This document shows, piece after piece, positions 27,861-41,594 of a stretch of DNA of 64,000 nt. A program made the position numbers and the translations under genes. The stretch's first letter is position 1, and each line of letters opens with the position of its first letter. The stretch comes from Ficedula albicollis (lineage: Eukaryota; Chordata; Aves; Passeriformes; Muscicapidae), in NCBI RefSeq assembly GCF_000247815.1, contig NC_021675.1, forward strand, positions 67,856,193 through 67,920,192, written 5' to 3'. The notes beneath the pieces are model-generated. The model saw only the letters and a list, made by a program, of their open reading frames with translations, searched no databases and was not told the origin of the DNA.

Positions 27861-29917
27861 TAGAGATATGTGTCCTTACAGAAATACACCCTTAGATATA
27901 GACTCTGTGTATTTGTTTCCCAGCTACAGGAGTTCTCCTTTAACTTGATAGATGGGCATCTGCCAGCCAGTTTGGTTATGGTGTTCATTGGCACTGCCTG
28001 AAGTGCTTGGAAATCTGATAATGATACTGACTCTGTCTAAGCTTTTGTTTGTAAGGTGGTTGTTCTTTCTTTCTGTTCCCATCTGTAAGAAATCTCAGTT
28101 ACAATCTTGAATGCAAAACCTCTTTTTTTGACTTCTCCCTCTGCCTGCCACCCACAATTAAAAAATGAGACTTGACTATCCATGGCTAACATAGAAAATT
28201 GAGAGAGTGACTGCTGCTCAATGATTTTATGAATGGTTGTCTACCAGTGTAATAATTAATTATCACTTTTCTGTTTTAGTGAAATTCATTATATATGTCA
28301 GCTTAAGCTTGTGCACTTCCATAGCTACAAGTTGAGAAGCAATGATGGTTAAAAGGGCAGGGATACCACATCCTTTTCCTATCACTTACAGATGGAATGT
28401 GCACATTTAAATTGCACTCACCTCTCCTTTCCTGGAATAGCTGTCCACTTAAAAACATCCCTTACAACATCTAGAGGCACTGAATATGGAAAACTCAATG
28501 CTGAAAATGTTGGCACCTAACTTTCCAGTGGAGAAAACCCGAAAAATACGACCAAGTGCTCTGGGAATATGAATGATTTAGATTCCTTCAAGCTTGTGAC
28601 ATAATCACAGAGAAAGACGTGGCACTGCCAATGTTTCAGTCATTTAATATCAAATACTCATAAGCCTGTTAAAGCTGAAATTGCATTTCTAATTACCAAA
28701 TACATCTCATCAGTTTCTGTCACTCCCAACACAAATGTGAGAAGTTGGCTGAGTTAGAGCACTTTACTGCCCTGTTTACTGATAGGCAGTCTTTATGAAT
28801 TTATCTCTGGAGAGTAAAAGACTTCTGACTTTTCCAGGGCTTCATCAGCTTCTGCCTTCTACTGCATACAAATGTTTTTCCTGATGCTTTATTATGAGGT
28901 GAACTGCTTTAGAAGTCACCATCATTTTCATATGGGTAACAGTGCTGAAGGATTAAATCCTATTGTCTGCACTTTCTATAAAAATCATTAAAGTGGAAAA
29001 GAGCTACCTCCAAATTTAAATTCTGTCTTCAAGGTCGTTACCATTTTACCTCTTCTGCCTTGTCAGACACATGCTGGTGTATACTCTAATGGTAGAAAAA
29101 TATATCCAATTTTCAATTAAGAAAACAAAGCAACGCAATCTTTGTCAAGTCAGAAAATGGGAAAATATCCATCAGCACATTGCTTTCACAGCCTTTAGCT
29201 TTCATGTCAACGACCCATAAAGCTATTCTCAAAGATCAGTCTGATTCTGTGTCCTTCAGCAGAATAATCCCAAAAACAGAATGTGAGATGCAGGGAGGCA
29301 TATATTACTTTAAGGTCTAATTGTTCACCTGTTCCTTATTCTCATTACTGATCCTCAGTGCTGATTATAGTGATACCAATGAGATTTTAATAGTTTTGGT
29401 GGGTAATACCTGATCAGCACTTAAATGGAAATGAACCCATGTATTAGCTGTCATGCACCAGCAGCTGATTTTTTCCAGTATTAAATACGGATTTAATAAA
29501 GCAAAGAAAAATAAAACAATCCAATGCTCTCACTCACCAACTCTGTTTGTGCAGAAAATTGCTGGAGCATGTTCACCATGTTCATGGAATTGGTCTGTCT
29601 GAGGTGAGAAATACCCTTTGTCAGTCTGGCAGAGTAATCAGTCGAGACCTGAGGTGTCCAGTGCAGATGCTCCACACCACAGCACTGGCTGAATGTAATT
29701 AGATAAATCAAATACCCAGCTTGCTTGTACCTAAAGGAACAGCCTGAGGGAACTCACTCTCACAAGGCCTTTATCATCTTATTCTATGTCTTAAAATCAA
29801 AGAAAAAGCACAAGGAGAAGCAGAACTGTCCAAACAGTAATACAAAATGAAATTGAAAAAACAACAAAGGCCATCTTTAAATTTATCTCAAGACTTAGCT
29901 TGTATATATGCACACAT
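27861..29917. other. Noncoding DNA, possible conserved element
   Basis: No gene is recognised. The part around 28920-29470 is complex, free of simple repeats and rich in short AT-rich motifs, which is how conserved noncoding elements often look. That is an impression, not a demonstrated property. Confidence 0.3.
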
Positions 29918-30115
29918 TCAAATAAAATTCTATATGCTATGCTATTTCTGTATTCTATAAAAATACAATTCTATATGCTGGCTAAGGTCAGTGTTTTCTG
30001 CAAAGGAAAATTCTGGTCAAATAAAATTCTATATGCTATGCTATTTCTATATTCTATAAAAATACAATTCTATATGCTTGCTAAGGTCAGTGTTTTCTGC
30101 AAAGCAAAATTCTGA
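29918..30115. repeat. 99-bp two-copy tandem duplication
   Basis: Copies at 29918-30016 and 30017-30115 begin tcaaataaaattctatatgc. They differ at a few positions: 'ctgtattc' against 'ctatattc', 'gctggct' against 'gcttgct', 'aaaggaaaa' against 'aaagcaaaa'. An inner 'aattctatatgct' motif occurs twice within each copy. Confidence 0.95.
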
Positions 30116-31334
30116 CCTCTTGTATCTCAACAGGCATAAAAGAAAGCATAACCCTTGGAGTGAAGTACAACTGATGTAAAAGCTAAGTAATTGGTGAATA
30201 GCACATGGTGACAGAGCACATTGAAGATGTACTTCAGATCTCTGAAAATTTGAGGAAATAAACCCCAGAATTATTGCTGATGTCACTCTCCTGCCTTAGC
30301 ATGACTCTGTTTTTCAAATACCTGACTCCAGGTGTTCAGACTCTTCCTGTAAATGATAACATGTCCTTACCTGCATGATTATATGCTTCAAAACTGATCC
30401 ACAAAATTATGCAAAGCTTACTAAAGCATTGGTCATAGGGGTCCTTCCAAACATCCACAGTTTGACCTACCTTTCCTCCATCCAAGTTCTTGGGAATTTT
30501 GCCATGGTTTCAACAGCAAATGTCTTGTACTTTCTGACAAAAGGAGGGAGAATCAGAGCAGGGCTGATTACTCAGAAATATTCCACTTGTGAACACGCAC
30601 ACATTTCCTCACAACTGAGTTTCTAATCAGTAAAAGGAATTCATGGCTCATATTGGCCAGTGAATGGAGCTCATGGTCCAGAGTGACTGTTGCATCCTCT
30701 GCCCAATTCCACTTCACCTTTCTGAGCATCCTTGGGCTTCATCAGGTCATAAACTCTGGAACAGGAATTTTTCCTTTAATCCAATCCTTTCTGCCTCACA
30801 TATCATGGCTACAATAAGGAAATACATGTTTTCTTGTACTCAAAAAGTCTCTAATATCCAATTCAATCAACGTAGTTTATCTCTCACTATCAGTTGTTGT
30901 GAGTTTAATCATCCAGAATGGACTTAGTGTTGTGAGGAGTGTTTGAATTTCAATCATTCCACAGATATCTCTATGAGTAGTATAACAGCAGGAAAGATAA
31001 TTTCACCTCTGGCTGTGTTGGTTCCCCTAATCTGACCAGAAACCCAGTAATGCTGATGTGTCCCACAGAGATACTCTTTGGCTTGCAAGAATAAGTTTTT
31101 AGAAGATTTATTGTGTACAGATTTCATGAGAGAGTAACTAGGCTGGTAGTTGAGTGGTATATTATTTATTCTTACAGAATTTCAATCCCACATAGCACAA
31201 GTATGTGAGAAAACAGAACCTGACTTTATAATAATACTTACTATAATACAGCTCCTTAAACTTCACCATTGGATTCAGACTAAAATGATTATTTACAATG
31301 GGCTACATTTTGGTGTGAGCTTGTCTGGGTTGGG

Positions 31335-31378
31335 ATTTTTTGTTTGTTTGTTTGCTTGCTTTTTTGTTTTTGTTTTTT
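31335..31378. repeat. T/TTTG-rich low-complexity tract
   Basis: GTTT units broken by GCTT and T runs, on the + strand, matching the G/T-rich style of tracts at 4.8, 21.9, 38.7 and 58.3-59.1 kb. Confidence 0.85.
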
Positions 31379-31899
31379 CAATTCATTAATTTCATTAATT
31401 CTCTGTAAGTGAGATTCAACATTTGTTTGTTGGAATGTGGAGATGGTTGGGTTGAGGTGATTTTCATATTTGGATTTCTTCTGTAAGGCATATTACTTTT
31501 GATATTCTATGAAAAAAATAGTGCACAGCAAATGTGCTGCAATGACTTTCAAACATTCAAAATGTAGCAAGGACTTCATAAGAGTTTTAACCACCTGGTT
31601 ATTCAAAATACTATTTCACGTTCAGCTACCACAGTTAAAACAGAGATGAACAGGCTTATTTCTGGAGTGGTTGCAGAGCAGCTGAAACCACACCTGGCCC
31701 AATGTGCAAAGGAGTCTAAATATTCCCAGACATCAACCAGCTGTGGCTTCTTTCTGCCATTATGGCTTTTTACAGATCTGCTGCTCATGGCAGGACCTGC
31801 TTCTGCTTAAATCAAGGCCTGACTTACCTGTTGACAGCATTGAATTGGAAACCTTTGTGATCTTCATAAAATGCTTGAGTTCTTTGAAGTCTATGCACA

Positions 31900-32290
31900 T
31901 GGAAGGATTTTCTCCTTCCTTCTTTTTTTTTTCCCAGACGAGTATATTGGTACTTGTTTATTGTCAGATTTATCTTTCAATTTTTACAGCCTCCCTTCCC
32001 AACTGCATACTTTTATCACCTCTTTATGCTAATGCTCTCCCTGGCTGCCTGTACTATCCCTTCTCCATTTATCTTCTTACCGTGTGTGATCTACAGTGCT
32101 CATTATCCTCCTGAGCTCAGATCACTTTTTGCCTCCTCAGCATGCCAGGTGACCCTTTTATCACCCAGCTATGTTTCACAATCAGCCCAGATAATGCTTC
32201 ACACCTCCTCACTATTCCTTAGCTTTTATTTTTGTGCTTCTTACCACCTCTTGCCATTCATTTCTCCCCAAAAAGGTTTGTTTTAATGCT
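31900..32290 (+). other. Pyrimidine-rich segment with splice-acceptor-like site
   Basis: The + strand is strongly C/T-rich. Near 31921-31936 a run of pyrimidines ends in cccag, which has the form of a 3' splice site, and open frames of 110-136 codons follow. No protein family is recognisable, and splice-like motifs arise often by chance in such sequence. This is a weak candidate for part of a transcript. Confidence 0.15.
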
Positions 32291-35200
32291 CACCCAATTA
32301 CACCAGGTTTTTTTTTTTTTTTGCTAGTACTATATCAGTTGTCTTCATTGCTTAGGTAGTACTTTATTGATTTCCATGGTTCAATATATCAGAGTATATT
32401 ATTCCTAGCAAATTTCTTTCTCCATCAAGTTTATTTAATCCACCCTCTTCCCAGCCTCCCCTTCAGACCAGACTTCATATTCATGAGGCCAACAGTGCAT
32501 TAATCGCTTAACCCATTGATTCTTGCACCTTACAAAGTGCCTCATCCATAACCTTACACACTCTACCTGAATTCAGCCAACTTGTAATTCCTGCTCTGCA
32601 TATGGCTACTTAGAGCACTTCTTTAATGTGTGTTTTAGACAATTTATATGCCTCACTTGATACTTTTGCAGTCACCACATAAAATGTTTTCAGCTCATTC
32701 CCTCCAAGGTACTTAAACTTGTATTTCCCAAAGCTCCTTTCAGGTTTTATGATTGTTAAATAATAAAATCTGAAAAAAGAGGAGGGCTGCTGTTGTTGCT
32801 GTTGTTTTATCCTAAAGACCTTTTCATTAACAATATGACTTTGAGTTGCTGGGAGACTTGTAAACTTTTGTACATGAATCCTTTTCAAAAATAAGACTTC
32901 CTTGGTCCTATGTAAACGCCCTTCAGTCTCGTAGGAGTTTTGATAAGGTAACTTCTCAGATAGCTCTAAATTTAATCTTCCATAAAAATGTCCAACTATC
33001 ACGTGCAAAAAAAGTCTGGATATTGCACAAAAAAACATAATCTATATAGTCTGATGACAGGATAAATGGAAAAGAAGGTAAACTAAAGACATTTTTGGAT
33101 AAGATCAGATTTGGACAAGATTTGGATTATTGAACCATGAAGTTTACATACTTCATGGGGTGTAGAACTGCAAAGAACAATCCCAGGAACAGATAGTGGC
33201 TTTAGTTTTCCTGTTATTTTAAAATACTCCCAAAGTAGTTGAAGTTTTCCCAGTTCTGGACAATGCAGAAATGTGGTAATGGCCACAGTCTCTTCTTAGG
33301 AGTTTATAATTTTATAGTGACCCTAAAATGTATTTTGAATCTTTGTTTTAAGGGGTTTTCTATGTTTGATCAACCTCCTGAGTTTGGCAAACTACTTTGA
33401 TTATAGAATGACATGGTTGAGCCAATTAATAAGTTTACTGAAGAAATAAATAAGTTCTGCAGCAAAAGAGAGTCCAGCAGTAGAAAAAAGTGATGATTAA
33501 ATGGCTCCAAATTGAAGATAATTCCTTTCAATTTCGAGCTCCTGAATGTGCACACACAAAACAGGCCAGTCACAAATCTATTTCAGCATGTCTCATTACT
33601 CTCACAAAATAAAATCAAAATAGATATAAAATTTTTTCTACAAAGCATATATGGGGCTAAATCCTGCCTAGTTAGGGCTGGACTATGTGTTTGTAGATAT
33701 TTCTATAGTGTTCTATATTCTGTACTGTGCTTTATCCAGAGGCAGACTAACAGGGTGTAGGAGAAGTTTAATGGTCATTTGTTCATCTTCTCTTCCTGTC
33801 AGGTAGGGAACATGTAGGGTTTTCTGCTCATCTTCCTCATTAGTCACCTGGAATATGTTGCAGATTTTCTAATACAGGAGTGTTTAATAGTGATTGTGGT
33901 CGTGATGGTTAGGGGGAGAGGTTTAAAAATCTTTAAAGAATTCATCAAAGCAGATAAATATATTTTGAGGCCCTTGTTTTGATGTCAGCAATGAAGAATA
34001 GCCATGTTGACTTCAGACAACAGTTGCAATCCAGAGGTGTATTACCACTGGGGATGAAGGAATAGGATTCTTTCAAAATTCTATAAGTATTGCACATCTT
34101 TGTGCTTAGAATCATTCTTGGCACCCTCACAGATGCATTTACAGGCTGCCCTCTGTGGTAAGGACCAGCCTAACCTTAAGGCTATTTTAGTTCCAAGTTA
34201 GACTCTTATCCTGAGACTTGTATTTCAGGGTAACAGGGAGGTAAATTAAACCTGGTTTAGAAATTGGCAGTATTTTTATCATCATTACCATGCAGAGAAA
34301 ATAGAAGAGATGACATCCACAGTTGTAAATCTGTGATTTTCCCACCAGCCACAGTCTTTCTGAAATTAAAGGTGAAAGTTGCAGAAGGGAGGTGCTTTGC
34401 ATAAATTGTGTTTTCTTTTCCCCCTTGAAATAAATGCAGGTCATGGTTAATGAAGTGCATATTTGTATATGGCTGAAAATCACTGAAAAGTCCCATTTCA
34501 CTCATACATATTATTTGATTTCTCACATTAGCCATGGATTAGTAAGTACCTGTGGGACTGCTCTAGTAGACAAAGGTTCATAAATCAAAACAGAAATGCA
34601 AATGCATTTTGATCCCTGTAGTTTCTCCCAGCACATACATATATTCCCTTCAGAAGTGTCAGATGTACAAGGCCATTAAAGAATTTCAGTTAATGTTACA
34701 TATTTGAGCATATTTGAGGTCTAGTTCTCATCACATGTAAAACGTATAAAGGATTAGATGGAAATAAACGGAAATTGATCTTGACAGAAACTTTTATTTT
34801 TTATACAGCTAGTTGTAATAAAGACAACTTCTTACTGGAAGGGATCTGTGGGATAATTCACAGGGTAATGTACAGGTCATGCAGTATTAGAGCCTGTTCC
34901 AGCTTTGCACTCATACTCTTACTGGATATTCAATACTGTTGAATATTGTTATTTGCAGATGCTGGGATTCACAGTTTAGTTAGAGGACATGCAGCTGTAT
35001 TACAGACCTATGACAACATAGGTCAAGGGAGTGAGGGACAAGCAGCTTACTCATGTGCCATTCAGCCTTTACCCTCTTGAACTTCCTAACTTAGAGACCA
35101 GCACTTTGTACCTGTTGCCATGCTGGTCTTGCTGACAGGAATCCATCCTCTGGAGAGATGCTGGAGCTCCTTGCCTCACCTGTGGGCAGTGTTCTCAGAC

Positions 35201-36945
35201 CTGGGGGCAAATGAACAGCTGTGTCCTGCACCAACACCACTGCCAAAAGCAGAGAAAATTAAGTTTCTTGTTTCCAAGCACACTGGCATGAAGATATATT
35301 GCCACTCTGCCAAAGGCATCTCAAAATGTTGTGACTTCAGCCAACTTGTGCCATTTGAATCTTTTCCCTGTTTTTTTGTTCTGCTGACTTTCCCAAACCT
35401 TTTCTTTCCCCCAAGTTATATCACTGCTGACCCTGTTGTACATGGAGGTTGTATAATGCATGTTGTGCACAAGATAAATCCATTTCGTATGTGACAAAGA
35501 TATTGTAGAACAACACCCAAATGGAGTGGAAATTTTTTCCAGTGTGATCTTCTGAATTTTAACTCTGCTCCCATGGAAGCACAGGGAACATTTGCCTTCA
35601 GCATTAAGAGAGGTTAGAACAGATAAAAACAAGTGACTTGCCTTAATAATTAGGCAGCTGATTTTTCCAAGCATTCTAAATTCAGTTTAGACTGCTGTGT
35701 GGAGGAAAAGAAAATATATGAATAATCATAAACCTTAAGGAAGGGTACCCATTAAAAAAATCAAAAGCCAAGCATGGATGAATACATCCTACAAGCCAAG
35801 GTTTTCAAGTGTAACATTGTGCAATGGTGCAACACGTGCATAAAATTGTACCACTTTGTCATGCCCATAATTTTTAAATTAAATAAATCAATGTTGTATT
35901 TAAAAAGTTGATAGAACAATTAAACACATGCAAATTAGGTCCCTGTATGCCATATAGTACCTCTTATTTGGACCTTTGCACAAGAGGTGATACATAAAAC
36001 ATCTCAGGGACATAGAGAAATATTTTCATCCCTTTCCTACAGAAGACTGCCTGAGTTTTGGAAAAACCAGGAGCCAACACTGGAGCACTGTAACAGAAAG
36101 TCCAGACATGCAGACTGGGTCTGTTTAGCTTCAAACATGTTTTCTATTTCCTAGACCTGAAAATTCAAATAACTGATAAAGATGTTCTGTTTGTTTCCAA
36201 AACTACCTGTCCTGAGAAGTTTGTTGTTAAGTCTCACTAGATTTCTAGGTGAGATGGCACCTCAGTCCTATGAGGTATTGGCACAGCTTTACACAGCATC
36301 ACAGCAAATTCTTTATAGAAAGAAAACCTGTCCTGGCAGCCATCTCTGAGACAGAAAACCAGAAAAGGTTCCCATTGTGCTTAGTGTTTGCTGTTGGTTA
36401 CTTCTAGCTGACTTTTGTAACTGCAGGAATATTTTTTTATTCTTACTTCTGAGGGGACTGATTTTGATTTTTCTCATATAATCTTTAGAGAGCCATGGCC
36501 CTGCAACCTGCTTTTTAAGTTACCTCTTTCACCTGGAACCAAACTACTGAAATGTCGATATTAATACACATGACAGATGGAAAATTAATCTAACCCCAAG
36601 AGGCACAAGCAATCTGTGGGAAAGGAGGAAGGTGAGCTTCAGTCATTTCTCCTTGCCTGTCCTCTTTCTTCTCTTCTCCATGCTAGGGAGGCCTCTGAAC
36701 ACATTTCATCCAGGAAAGCAGGAGCTGTCTTCAATGCCTGATATCAAATTGACATTTTTTGACTTACAGACAGATCAGTGCAGCAGAGCCATGCAATAGA
36801 TTTAGAAATAGAAATGTGGCCATGTTCCACAAAAGTGCAGCAGATGCAAGAATGTTTAAGTTTTCCAAGTACCCTCAAGTTCTGCAAATTTGATCACATA
36901 TAAGTCTTTAAAATAAACCTCCTTACTCTTCTCAGACAAGCTTGG

Positions 36946-37071
36946 TTTGTGTTTCAGAAAGAGGATTTTCCCGTTGCTGTTCATTCCCCCTCCATTAGTG
37001 GGGTTGTTTTTGTGTTTCAGAAAGAGGATTTTCCCGTTGCCGTTCATTCCCCCTCCATTAGTGGGGTTGTT
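36946..37071. repeat. 63-bp two-copy tandem duplication
   Basis: Copies at 36946-37008 and 37009-37071 begin tttgtgtttcagaaagagg and end ggggttgttt. The one difference I see is 'gttgctgttc' against 'gttgccgttc'. No spacer. Confidence 0.95.
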
Positions 37072-38216
37072 TGCAGTACAATCAGCAGGGATTAACTAAT
37101 ACCTGCTCAGGCCCAGGCACACACAGAACAGAAGGAATTCACCAGTCAGCTCATACACAAAAGGAAATAACCAGGATTTTGTTGACACTGCTCACTTATT
37201 TGACCCTTTAAGCTGACAGGCGTTTAGTTTCACTGGGACTTGAAACTCGACATTGAATGGGATTCCCAGTGAGCTTCACGTTCCTTGGCAGGTAATCAGA
37301 TGATATGCTCATTCTGTGTCTGGTAAACCCATTTCCACACTACATTAGGAATTTATCAAAGCAAGTCAAATCACTTCTCTACAAAACTGAAGGAATCTTG
37401 GGAGAATTTTGTGTCTGCTCCTTTAGTGTTTTCTCTGTCTCTCGTTAGGATTTATAATTTGGCAGGGTATTTCCTTGAACTGATATTAAATTCATGATGT
37501 GACTTCATCCATCATAAAAAAAAAAATACATATAGTTCCTTTTTTTTTTCTTTGCAACAATGCTATGGAATCACTTTTCTATGGATCTCAAGTAAATTGA
37601 AGCACTAAATTGCCATAGATGTAATTCACAGCTATATGTCACATCTCTGCAAACTAATTCAAACTACCCTCAGATCACTGTCAGAACTTTATGACTTTAC
37701 ACTTCCTTCTGAAACCAGCCCTATTTTGTATTAAAGAAAATTATGACTAAAATATATTATTCATATCTTCATAGTTTTTCAGCTTTTTCAGTCTTGTAAA
37801 TAACATTACTTTAATATAGTAATTTCAGGAAGAAAAGAAAGCTAACCTACACATGGGTTAGTGAATGTGCTTTTTTAAAAGCAGGGTTTGCCAGCATTCA
37901 TTGCAGTTTCAAGTACTTGGCTGTTTCCATAGCATTTTGCTGACTAGAAAATGCCCATGTTCATTTTAAGTATGTCTGTAAATCTTGCTTGGAAAAGGTG
38001 TTTCTGGCTTACCATTTCTTAGTTTTCAGAATCTTCCAGAGAATGAGCAAATATTTCAAGAAGTGTTTGGTTGTTTTATTTTTATCTCTGTGTGTGAAAG
38101 TATATTTGTGTGTGAAGCTGTGTGCTTTGTTTTATTTTGTTTTGAGGGAAACAGTCTTGTCAGACAAAATGGAATTTCATCTTTGAGTCACTAATAGTGA
38201 CTGACAAGGAGAATGT
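37072..38216. other. Noncoding DNA, no gene recognised
   Basis: Nothing nameable, apart from short A and T runs near 37518-37550. Confidence 0.5.
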
Positions 38217-38416
38217 ATAGAATAGAAATTCTTCCCCCCAGGGTGCCCAGGGAAGCTGTGGCTGCCCCTGGACCCCTGGAAGTGTCCAAGGCCAGGCTGG
38301 ACAGGGTTTGGAGTGACCTGGGACAGTGAAAGTTGTCCCTGCACAGGGCAGGGCAGTGGAACAAGATGGACTTTGAGGTTTGTTCCAAGCCAAGCCATTC
38401 TGTGATTCTTTGAATA
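38217..38416 (+). mobile_element. CR1 LINE 3' end, forward orientation
   Basis: The sequence 'cagggtgcccagggaagctg', 'ggaagtgtccaaggccaggc', 'ggacagggtttggagtgacc', then 'gttccaagccaagccattct' and the terminus 'ttctgtgattctttgaat' matches the CR1 3' end in full order, including the near-repeat ATTCTRTG-type tail. The element is heavily 5'-truncated. It is one of the best preserved CR1 pieces here, about as clear as 50896-51110 on the other strand. Frames read through it have no coding meaning. Confidence 0.93.
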
Positions 38417-38670
38417 GCAAAATCTTTAAAACCAATGCAAGCATCCTCCAGATCACCAGCAGAGTAGCTGCATTTTCTCATTTCTTTGTGGAAGGAGGAA
38501 GGGTATTGAAAGGACAGATGAAAGATTGGGAAGGAAATAGGACACAGATTTACAAGATAAGGCTTGTAGATCCCAACATTGCAACAAATCCTTCTGATTC
38601 TGCATTGCTTCACCCCATCCTGCCCTGCCCCAGTAGTGTCTTCCATTCCACACATTCAATTTTTCTTAGT

Positions 38671-38717
38671 GTTTTGAGTTGGGTTTTTTTTGGTTGTTTG
38701 TTTTTTTGGGTTTTTTC
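38671..38717. repeat. G/T-rich low-complexity tract
   Basis: Alternating T runs and GGG/GG blocks (gttgggtttttttt, ggttgtttg, tttgggtttttt). C is absent until the end. Confidence 0.75.
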
Positions 38718-39084
38718 AAGGATATGAAATTGCTGCACAAGAAGTTCTGTGTTTGCATTGCTGTCCGAAGGGAGTGCTTATTTTACCTAAAGCTTGATAA
38801 TACTTTATAAGGAGTTTCTAATCAGTTAATAGATAACTAATAGATTAGAGAAGTTTGCTAAATTAATTACTGCCATCTCAGCAGGTCTCATGCAGTCTGG
38901 ATTCTGCTCCATAGCAATTAAGGGTTCTTATATATTAGAGCAGGCTATTCTCTGATTGAACCTGTTTCAATTACATGAGATTATAAAATAGGAGTGAATA
39001 TATGAAAAAGTGTGTATTACCTGGTTGTTTGGGCTGCAAATGCAGCAGCAGCAGCGAGCCCCAAGAGGGGGCCAGTCACAGGGT

Positions 39085-39152
39085 GGATTTTTGGGGTGTC
39101 CTGCTCTTGTGGGTCCCTTCTAACTCAGGATATTCCACGATCCTGTGATCCT
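39085..39152 (+). mobile_element. CR1 LINE 3'-terminal fragment
   Basis: The stretch 'cttgtgggtcccttctaact' followed by 'caggatattccacgatcctgtgatcct' is the CR1 tail (gggtcccttccaactcaggatattctatgattctatgat) with a few changes. Only the last few dozen bases are certain, and the upstream boundary is uncertain. Confidence 0.85.
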
Positions 39153-39987
39153 CAGATTCCCTCTGCTCACATCCAGCACTTCCCACTCTGCAGAAAGCTC
39201 ACACCGTATCATCCCAAAGATCTGGATTTTATTCACACAAAAAATCCACAGGGCAAGCCTAAGCAACAATAAAGTTCTGGAACACGTTAAAAGTTCTGGG
39301 GATTCTGAGCCTTTCATTAGGTGAACCAGCAAATCTGCAGGAAAAAATTGCTGTGGGATTTGCTGTTCAATCCTACTTTACTTTTCCACATTGCTTTGAG
39401 CTCTGAAAATGTTCACGGGTTCAGGGGATGCATTTGTGGAACATTCTCTGCCATTTTTGCAGAACTGGGAGTCCTCCCCATCAGCCACTCGCTCTCATCC
39501 CCAGCACAAGATGGTAATGAGCACAAAAGAAGAACAAAAATCGAACTAATGGGACTTTAAACAACCAGAAATAAAATGATGACAGGGATTCTGACAGCTC
39601 AGTGCTTGGTAACACCTTCACCTCTCCAGATGTCAGAGGATAAGCTATTTTTACCAAAAAGAGATGGTAGAAATGGGAGCTTATTTGGACACCTGCAGCA
39701 GAAATTGATTTAAAGTGATTTGAGCTTTGAAAATGGGGTTTGGAGGCAACTCATTGGGCTTTGTTTTTCTGGAAAGGAGGACAGACCACCTGGGATTCTT
39801 GGTGCAGGATCAGTCTCTCCTGTCAGTCATATTTAAATATGAGCAATATTTAACTTTTCCACTCTCTGGACCTAGACATTAAATAGGCTTTAATTTTAGC
39901 CTTTGCCAGTGGATGAGATGAAAGTGGTGCTTCCTCCATTTGGGCACATCAATGCTCTCTTGTTTTTTGTTTCAATTTTTTTCCCCA

Positions 39988-40028
<41 letters not shown>

Positions 40029-41540
40029 GGTGGGGGGAGAAACTGACTTTTAAATTTTTTTTTGTTTTATTCTCTACCTTCTCTTCTTGTCTTGTTTGGT
40101 GGCTTTGTTTTGTGGCTTAAACCTTCTCAGTGACCTTCCTTCATAACTCAGATGTTTCTAAAAAGGCTGATTTGCCATTGGTAGAATGAAAACGTGCTCA
40201 GTCCTCAGTGTTAAAACAGCAAATCCCAGAAGACAGCCGTGATTTTGAAGTGGCAATGCTGCCAAGTACCTCCCCTGTGCACTGTTTCTCAGTTGGCAAG
40301 CAGCACACAGCTAGAAGGGATTGAGAAGTAAAAATTACATTGTACAGCACAATTGTTCACTGCTTCTTTCAACACTACTTGTATGAGCTCTTGAGAGCTA
40401 TGGAAGCTACAAAGTCTGTTGCAGGGGAATCTGCCTGCCCTCAATGATCATCTTGAGGGAAGGAGACTCCCCAACCTCCATCATGTAGCTGGATATCTCC
40501 CATAACATTCATCCTCACCTAGTGACTACTACATGTAGGGTTGTTAGCTATGTCTACACATTAGAAAATAAATAATAAATCTTTTTGTTGAATGCTACTG
40601 ATTTCATACAGCTCCCCAATATTTTCCTACTAGTAGCCTGTAAAGGAGTCCTTCAGATTAATACATTTCAAGCATAGCACTCATTATTGTAAGCACATTT
40701 TTCAGTTCTGAACTTAGCTCTGATTTATCCTTTCTGCTGTTTGCTTTCTTTGCCTGTACAAGTAAATGTGTCACTGTACTTCCTTGCAAAAAATCTGTGA
40801 TAAGATTCTAAAAATGTCCTTTCCAGACTGGGTGTTAGACACATTAGTATTGCATATATTGTGACTTATTCTTCCACAATTAATGAGTGAGCTGTTCTTC
40901 CTTTTGTATGTAATGTAGATAACAGGGTGATTCTTATGAAACTTTTCCTGTGCAAAAGTATCTATGTGTGCTTTCAATTTGGAAAAGATCCTGCCTTTCA
41001 TAAGCTGCTGCACTTTTTTAGTTGGCAGTAAAATTGGCCTCAATTTTAAGCCTCTTCCCTGCAAAATAGGTTAAGATTTTCTTTACTTCCAAGTGCTTTG
41101 TTCCTGGAGGAGACCAGGCATTGTTGTGTATTACCCCAGCTAGTTAGCTAACATCAACTCTGTCACCTTTCCTGATCTTTGCTTTAAATTCAGCAGGGTT
41201 AAGAAATGTCTTACCTCCTTTAAGGATTTACCTCTGAGAAGATCCCTCAGTGCAGGCACACATTTTGTAAAAAGTTCTATTGTCAAGCACAGGGTGAGTT
41301 TCTTAAGTTTTCTTATTTATTGTCTTTTCCTGTTTCTTATATACTACTTCAACCTGAATTTTTTATACTCAGACTCTTCCAGTAAACATTTAGTTATCTT
41401 TCTTTGTCTTTACATAACTTTCTTCTGTCTCCTAATTCTTACTGACTACTCTCACAAACTGCATCCTGTATTGGAGATTCAGTGTTTGAGATGAGGAAAA
41501 TAAAACATTATTTCATAGAAAAAAGGCAGGGCGTTTTTAG
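39153..41540. other. Noncoding DNA, no gene recognised
   Basis: No exon or RNA gene is recognised. It contains the T37 run at 39991-40027 and a G/T-rich stretch to about 40110. Confidence 0.5.
39991..40027. repeat. T37 homopolymer followed by a G-rich hexamer
   Basis: Thirty-seven T, then gggtgggggg. It is a long T run comparable to those bordering the poly(C) tracts, but here without a C tract. Confidence 0.95.
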
Positions 41541-41594
41541 TTGGTTGGTTGGTTGGTTGGTTGGTTGGTTGGTTGGTTGGTTGGTTGGTTGGTG
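41541..41594. repeat. (TTGG)n microsatellite
   Basis: About 13 uninterrupted TTGG units (54 bp), followed by gggtttttttt. Confidence 0.97.

Larger units (their letters stand above)
30116..36945. other. Noncoding DNA, no gene recognised
   Basis: About 6.8 kb without a nameable gene or transposon. It holds a T/G-rich tract (31335-31378) and a pyrimidine-rich part at about 31900-32290. A 142-codon frame on the minus strand (32610-33038) includes a short polyglutamine-like run from CAA/CAG-type triplets, but no domain is recognisable and it is probably chance. Confidence 0.5.

Noticed and set aside
32610..33038. 142-codon minus-strand frame with a polyglutamine run
   Set aside because: The glutamines come from a short GTT/GCT repeat. 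The rest has no recognisable domain, and the frame length is within chance for a window of this size.
38160..38655. Overlapping minus-strand frames of 68-154 codons
   Set aside because: They run antisense through a CR1 3' end, which is noncoding in that orientation.
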